From contig JAJEKV010000047.1 in the NCBI GenBank assembly GCA_021234155.1, forward strand, positions 11,036,201 to 11,100,200: a stretch of 64,000 nucleotides of DNA. The letters are read 5' to 3'. The DNA is from Isoetes taiwanensis (Eukaryota > Streptophyta > Lycopodiopsida > Isoetales > Isoetaceae). Numbering within the stretch: the first letter of the stretch is position 1; each line of letters starts with the position of its first letter. This document shows, piece by piece, positions 61,841 to 64,000 of this stretch. The position numbers were made by a program, and so were the translations under genes. A model generated the notes under the pieces. It did no database searches and was not told the origin of the DNA. It saw nothing but the letters and a program-made list of their open reading frames with translations.

Positions 61841-63759
61841 CGGGCGGCGAGAATCAGCTGGCCCGACAAACCGCTCCAATATACCTAAAATGCAAAACAC
61901 ACAAATATATACACTCATGTACCGTACCCATAGTGCCTGATCAGCGAGCAGCCAGGGGGGGCAAAGGTGGGCTCGCAGATCCAGTACCTCCTGAATGTAT
62001 GACCCCAGAGCACATACTGACGGTGTGTTGATCAGCAAATGTAGGGGCAAGTCCGGCCGCATTAAGGGAACGATCGGCCCTGACCGGGCCAATCTTTGGG
62101 CAACTCGAAAGTGTGAGACTCATCCTCAATGGCACCCGCTTGACAAAGACCGACAGAGCAGAGCTCGCCCCGGTGGGGCTCCCCAATCCACCCGCCGCCG
62201 CCTCGATGCGAGATGGTGGACACCGCGGCGAATGGAGGCAATGTGTCCGCTTTTTGGGAACGCAGGTAGAGCAGCTTGGGCCCCGCCACGCGGGTTGATG
62301 TGCTCCCTTGTAATGGGCCGCTTTGACCTGCTCTAGAGCCGGGGTCCCGAGCTTGCCAAGGAAGCAAGCGCCCGTGTATTCCCCGCAGTCGCCACGATCG
62401 GCCTCTCGTGTTCACCCCAGACGACGATCCGGCTCCCGCACGCTCCATCCGGGTGAACCACCGATCTCTCTTACCCTCCAACATGCCCCGGCCGCCAAGG
62501 GCCCATTGCCACAACCAGAAGCCAAAAAGGAGCTGAACATCATCCATATTAACCACTTTCAAAGTAGACGATGTGTCTATCAAGGGCTACCACCGGGCGT
62601 AAGAATCCAGTTTCTGCGGCCTGATTGTGGCCTCTCTGCCTCTGCGCCTTGGAGTTCCCCCGCTTGGCGGGTCAAAGGTGGGCGAGGGCGGGGCTTTGGG
62701 GGTGGTGGTGGCGGTGGGCTGGGATGGCATGGGTGGCTTGAGTGCGGGCCCGTGGTCGTGGTCCCGGCTACCGGCGTGTAGGCATGCATCTTGGGGGGTC
62801 GGGGGGCGCCACGAGCCGCGGCCTCGCCCCTGTGGTCGGAGCTCAGCTCTTGCGTGGCCTGGCCACCGCTTTAGCCATCTCCGTCCGCATTCCGCGGTGA
62901 CTATGAACCTCGGTAGGGGAGACCCGCCCTCGTCTATGGATGGCTACGCCCCCACGGAGCTCCGGGCTCACGTAGCGAGGGCATGCTCGAGACCCGGCCT
63001 GCACGCGTTTAGAGGCTTGCTTCTTTGCTCGATCATACTCAAGAACTTCGAAGCCGTATGCGGTACGTGCGTAGGCGGCCTGCGCTCCCCGTGCCATGGT
63101 GGTGGCTTCCTCAACCTCGGCCCGACCGAGACCATGGTGGCCAGCCGCGTCTCGTGCATTGCCCGCTCCCTTTCCTATGTCATGGTGTCGAGTGATGAAC
63201 CACGAGTCTAGGGCGGGCCGCATGTCGGCCGAGCTCTGCCGCCGCCTTTGTCGTCGTTCAAAGTGTGCGGGCCAAGGCCATCTTCTACGTCTTTGTGTCG
63301 CGGGTCTCGTGCACGTAGTGCGGTTCTTCTCGACCACCAGTTGCCTTCTGACCACATGGGTTGCCGAGGACTCCCATCTCCACTGCCATGCCAGCCAGGC
63401 GGGCACTGTTAGCCTCAATGCGGGCACTGTTAGCCTCCATGCCCGCTTTGACGTGGCTTCAATTCTCTGGCTGGCGGGAGTTCTGTGTGGTCTCGAGCAA
63501 TCAATCCCCTTCCGGGCGGGCCGCCGCTAGGGGGGGGGCTCTTAGCCTTAGCCCAAACTCCTTCTTCATGGAGGATGACTCTCCCCGCCCATGATGGCTG
63601 ATCGGGACCGCTTTCCGGGCGGCCCCTCGCCTTGGTTTTCCCAGCTAGCCCATCTTCCGTGGCCATGACCGGGCCGCGGACGCCAAGCAAGGTTTAGGCT
63701 ATGGCGGGGGGCTTGTCGTCCCGCGCAGGCTAGGGCAAAGCTATGTCGTGGTCGCCCGA
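61841..63759. other. GC-rich region, no gene recognised
   Basis: High GC content produces long overlapping frames on both strands (for example 62583-62062 minus, 63427-62843 minus, 63096-63530 plus). None has a domain I know, and their low-complexity Gly/Pro/Arg composition is that of chance frames. A 21-base duplication ('gcgggcactgttagcctc') occurs near 63399-63440. It could hold the missing gag of the recombinase element or an unrelated GC-rich repeat. Confidence 0.4.
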
Positions 63760-63935
63760 CTTCCAAAGGCTATGGGGTCTTTGGCTGTAAAAGCGTGCTT
63801 AGAATCCAATTTGGGGACCCAAAATCGCAGTCATAGCACCTTTTGGGCTTCCAAGGGCTATGGGGTCTCGGGTCAGAAAAAGCGTGCTTAGAATCCAATT
63901 TGGGGACCCAAAATCGCAGTCAGAGCACCTTTTGG
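63760..63935. repeat. 88-bp tandem duplication
   Basis: Units are 63760-63847 and 63848-63935. Both contain 'cttccaa(a/g)ggctatggggt' and 'agcgtgcttagaatccaatt', differing at a few positions. It may be part of a longer array continuing past the window. Confidence 0.9.
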
Positions 63936-64000
63936 GGGTTTGGGGGTTTTGGGGCTAGAGAGAGATTGTAAACTCTAGAGAGAGAAAGCCAGAAAGGGGC

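Noticed and set aside
62062-63530. Several genes of 100-190 codons in the GC-rich end
   Set aside because: Frames overlap on both strands, have low-complexity composition and show no known domain or promoter; GC-rich DNA has few stops by chance.

Overview
The window is nuclear DNA from a vascular plant, most likely a flowering plant. It carries three intact-looking multi-exon plant genes with GT..AG introns, in AT-rich intergenic DNA crowded with decayed transposable elements. The genes are an atypical PFA-DSP type protein phosphatase (+ strand, 33418-35552), a CHUP1 chloroplast-positioning protein (- strand, 36456-40668) and a SUC3/SUT2-type sucrose transporter (- strand, 42601-46426). The first two are convergent; the second and third are co-oriented.

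The left third (1 to about 21560) is a two-copy duplication with a unit of about 10.95 kb. Each copy reads on the minus strand. From high to low coordinate it holds a histone H3.3-like gene with an odd N-terminal tail, an unrecognised two-part gene (ORF-A/ORF-B) with its own TATA box, a Ty3/gypsy gag-protease-RT fragment, and a Ty1/copia element inserted into the start of the gypsy RT. Copy A (1-10600) keeps several long reading frames. Copy B (about 10740-21560) has the same order but is full of small indels and substitutions, except for one block of about 390 bp that is almost identical to copy A. Either strong local gene conversion or uneven consensus quality in the assembly would explain this.

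21.5-33.4 kb is mostly intergenic. It contains a possible old LTR, a dead plus-strand copia pol and its 3' LTR, and a GC-rich hairpin of about 120 bp upstream of the phosphatase. 46.4-57.7 kb has no gene I can name. It carries two Helitron-type 3' ends facing each other, several tandem repeats and a run of G4T5 units.

57.7-61.9 kb is the most unusual mobile element: a minus-strand tyrosine-recombinase retrotransposon of the DIRS/Ngaro/PAT kind. It has reverse transcriptase, RNase H and a tyrosine recombinase whose catalytic residues are all present. Short repeats around it are arranged like the split direct repeats of that order. To my knowledge such elements are reported mostly from animals, fungi, protists and green algae.

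The right end (61.9-64 kb) is GC-rich, with many overlapping frames and an 88-bp tandem duplication, and no gene I recognise. The two candidates most worth following are the H3-like histone cassette embedded in retroelement DNA and the tyrosine-recombinase retroelement. No tRNA, rRNA or CRISPR array was seen.
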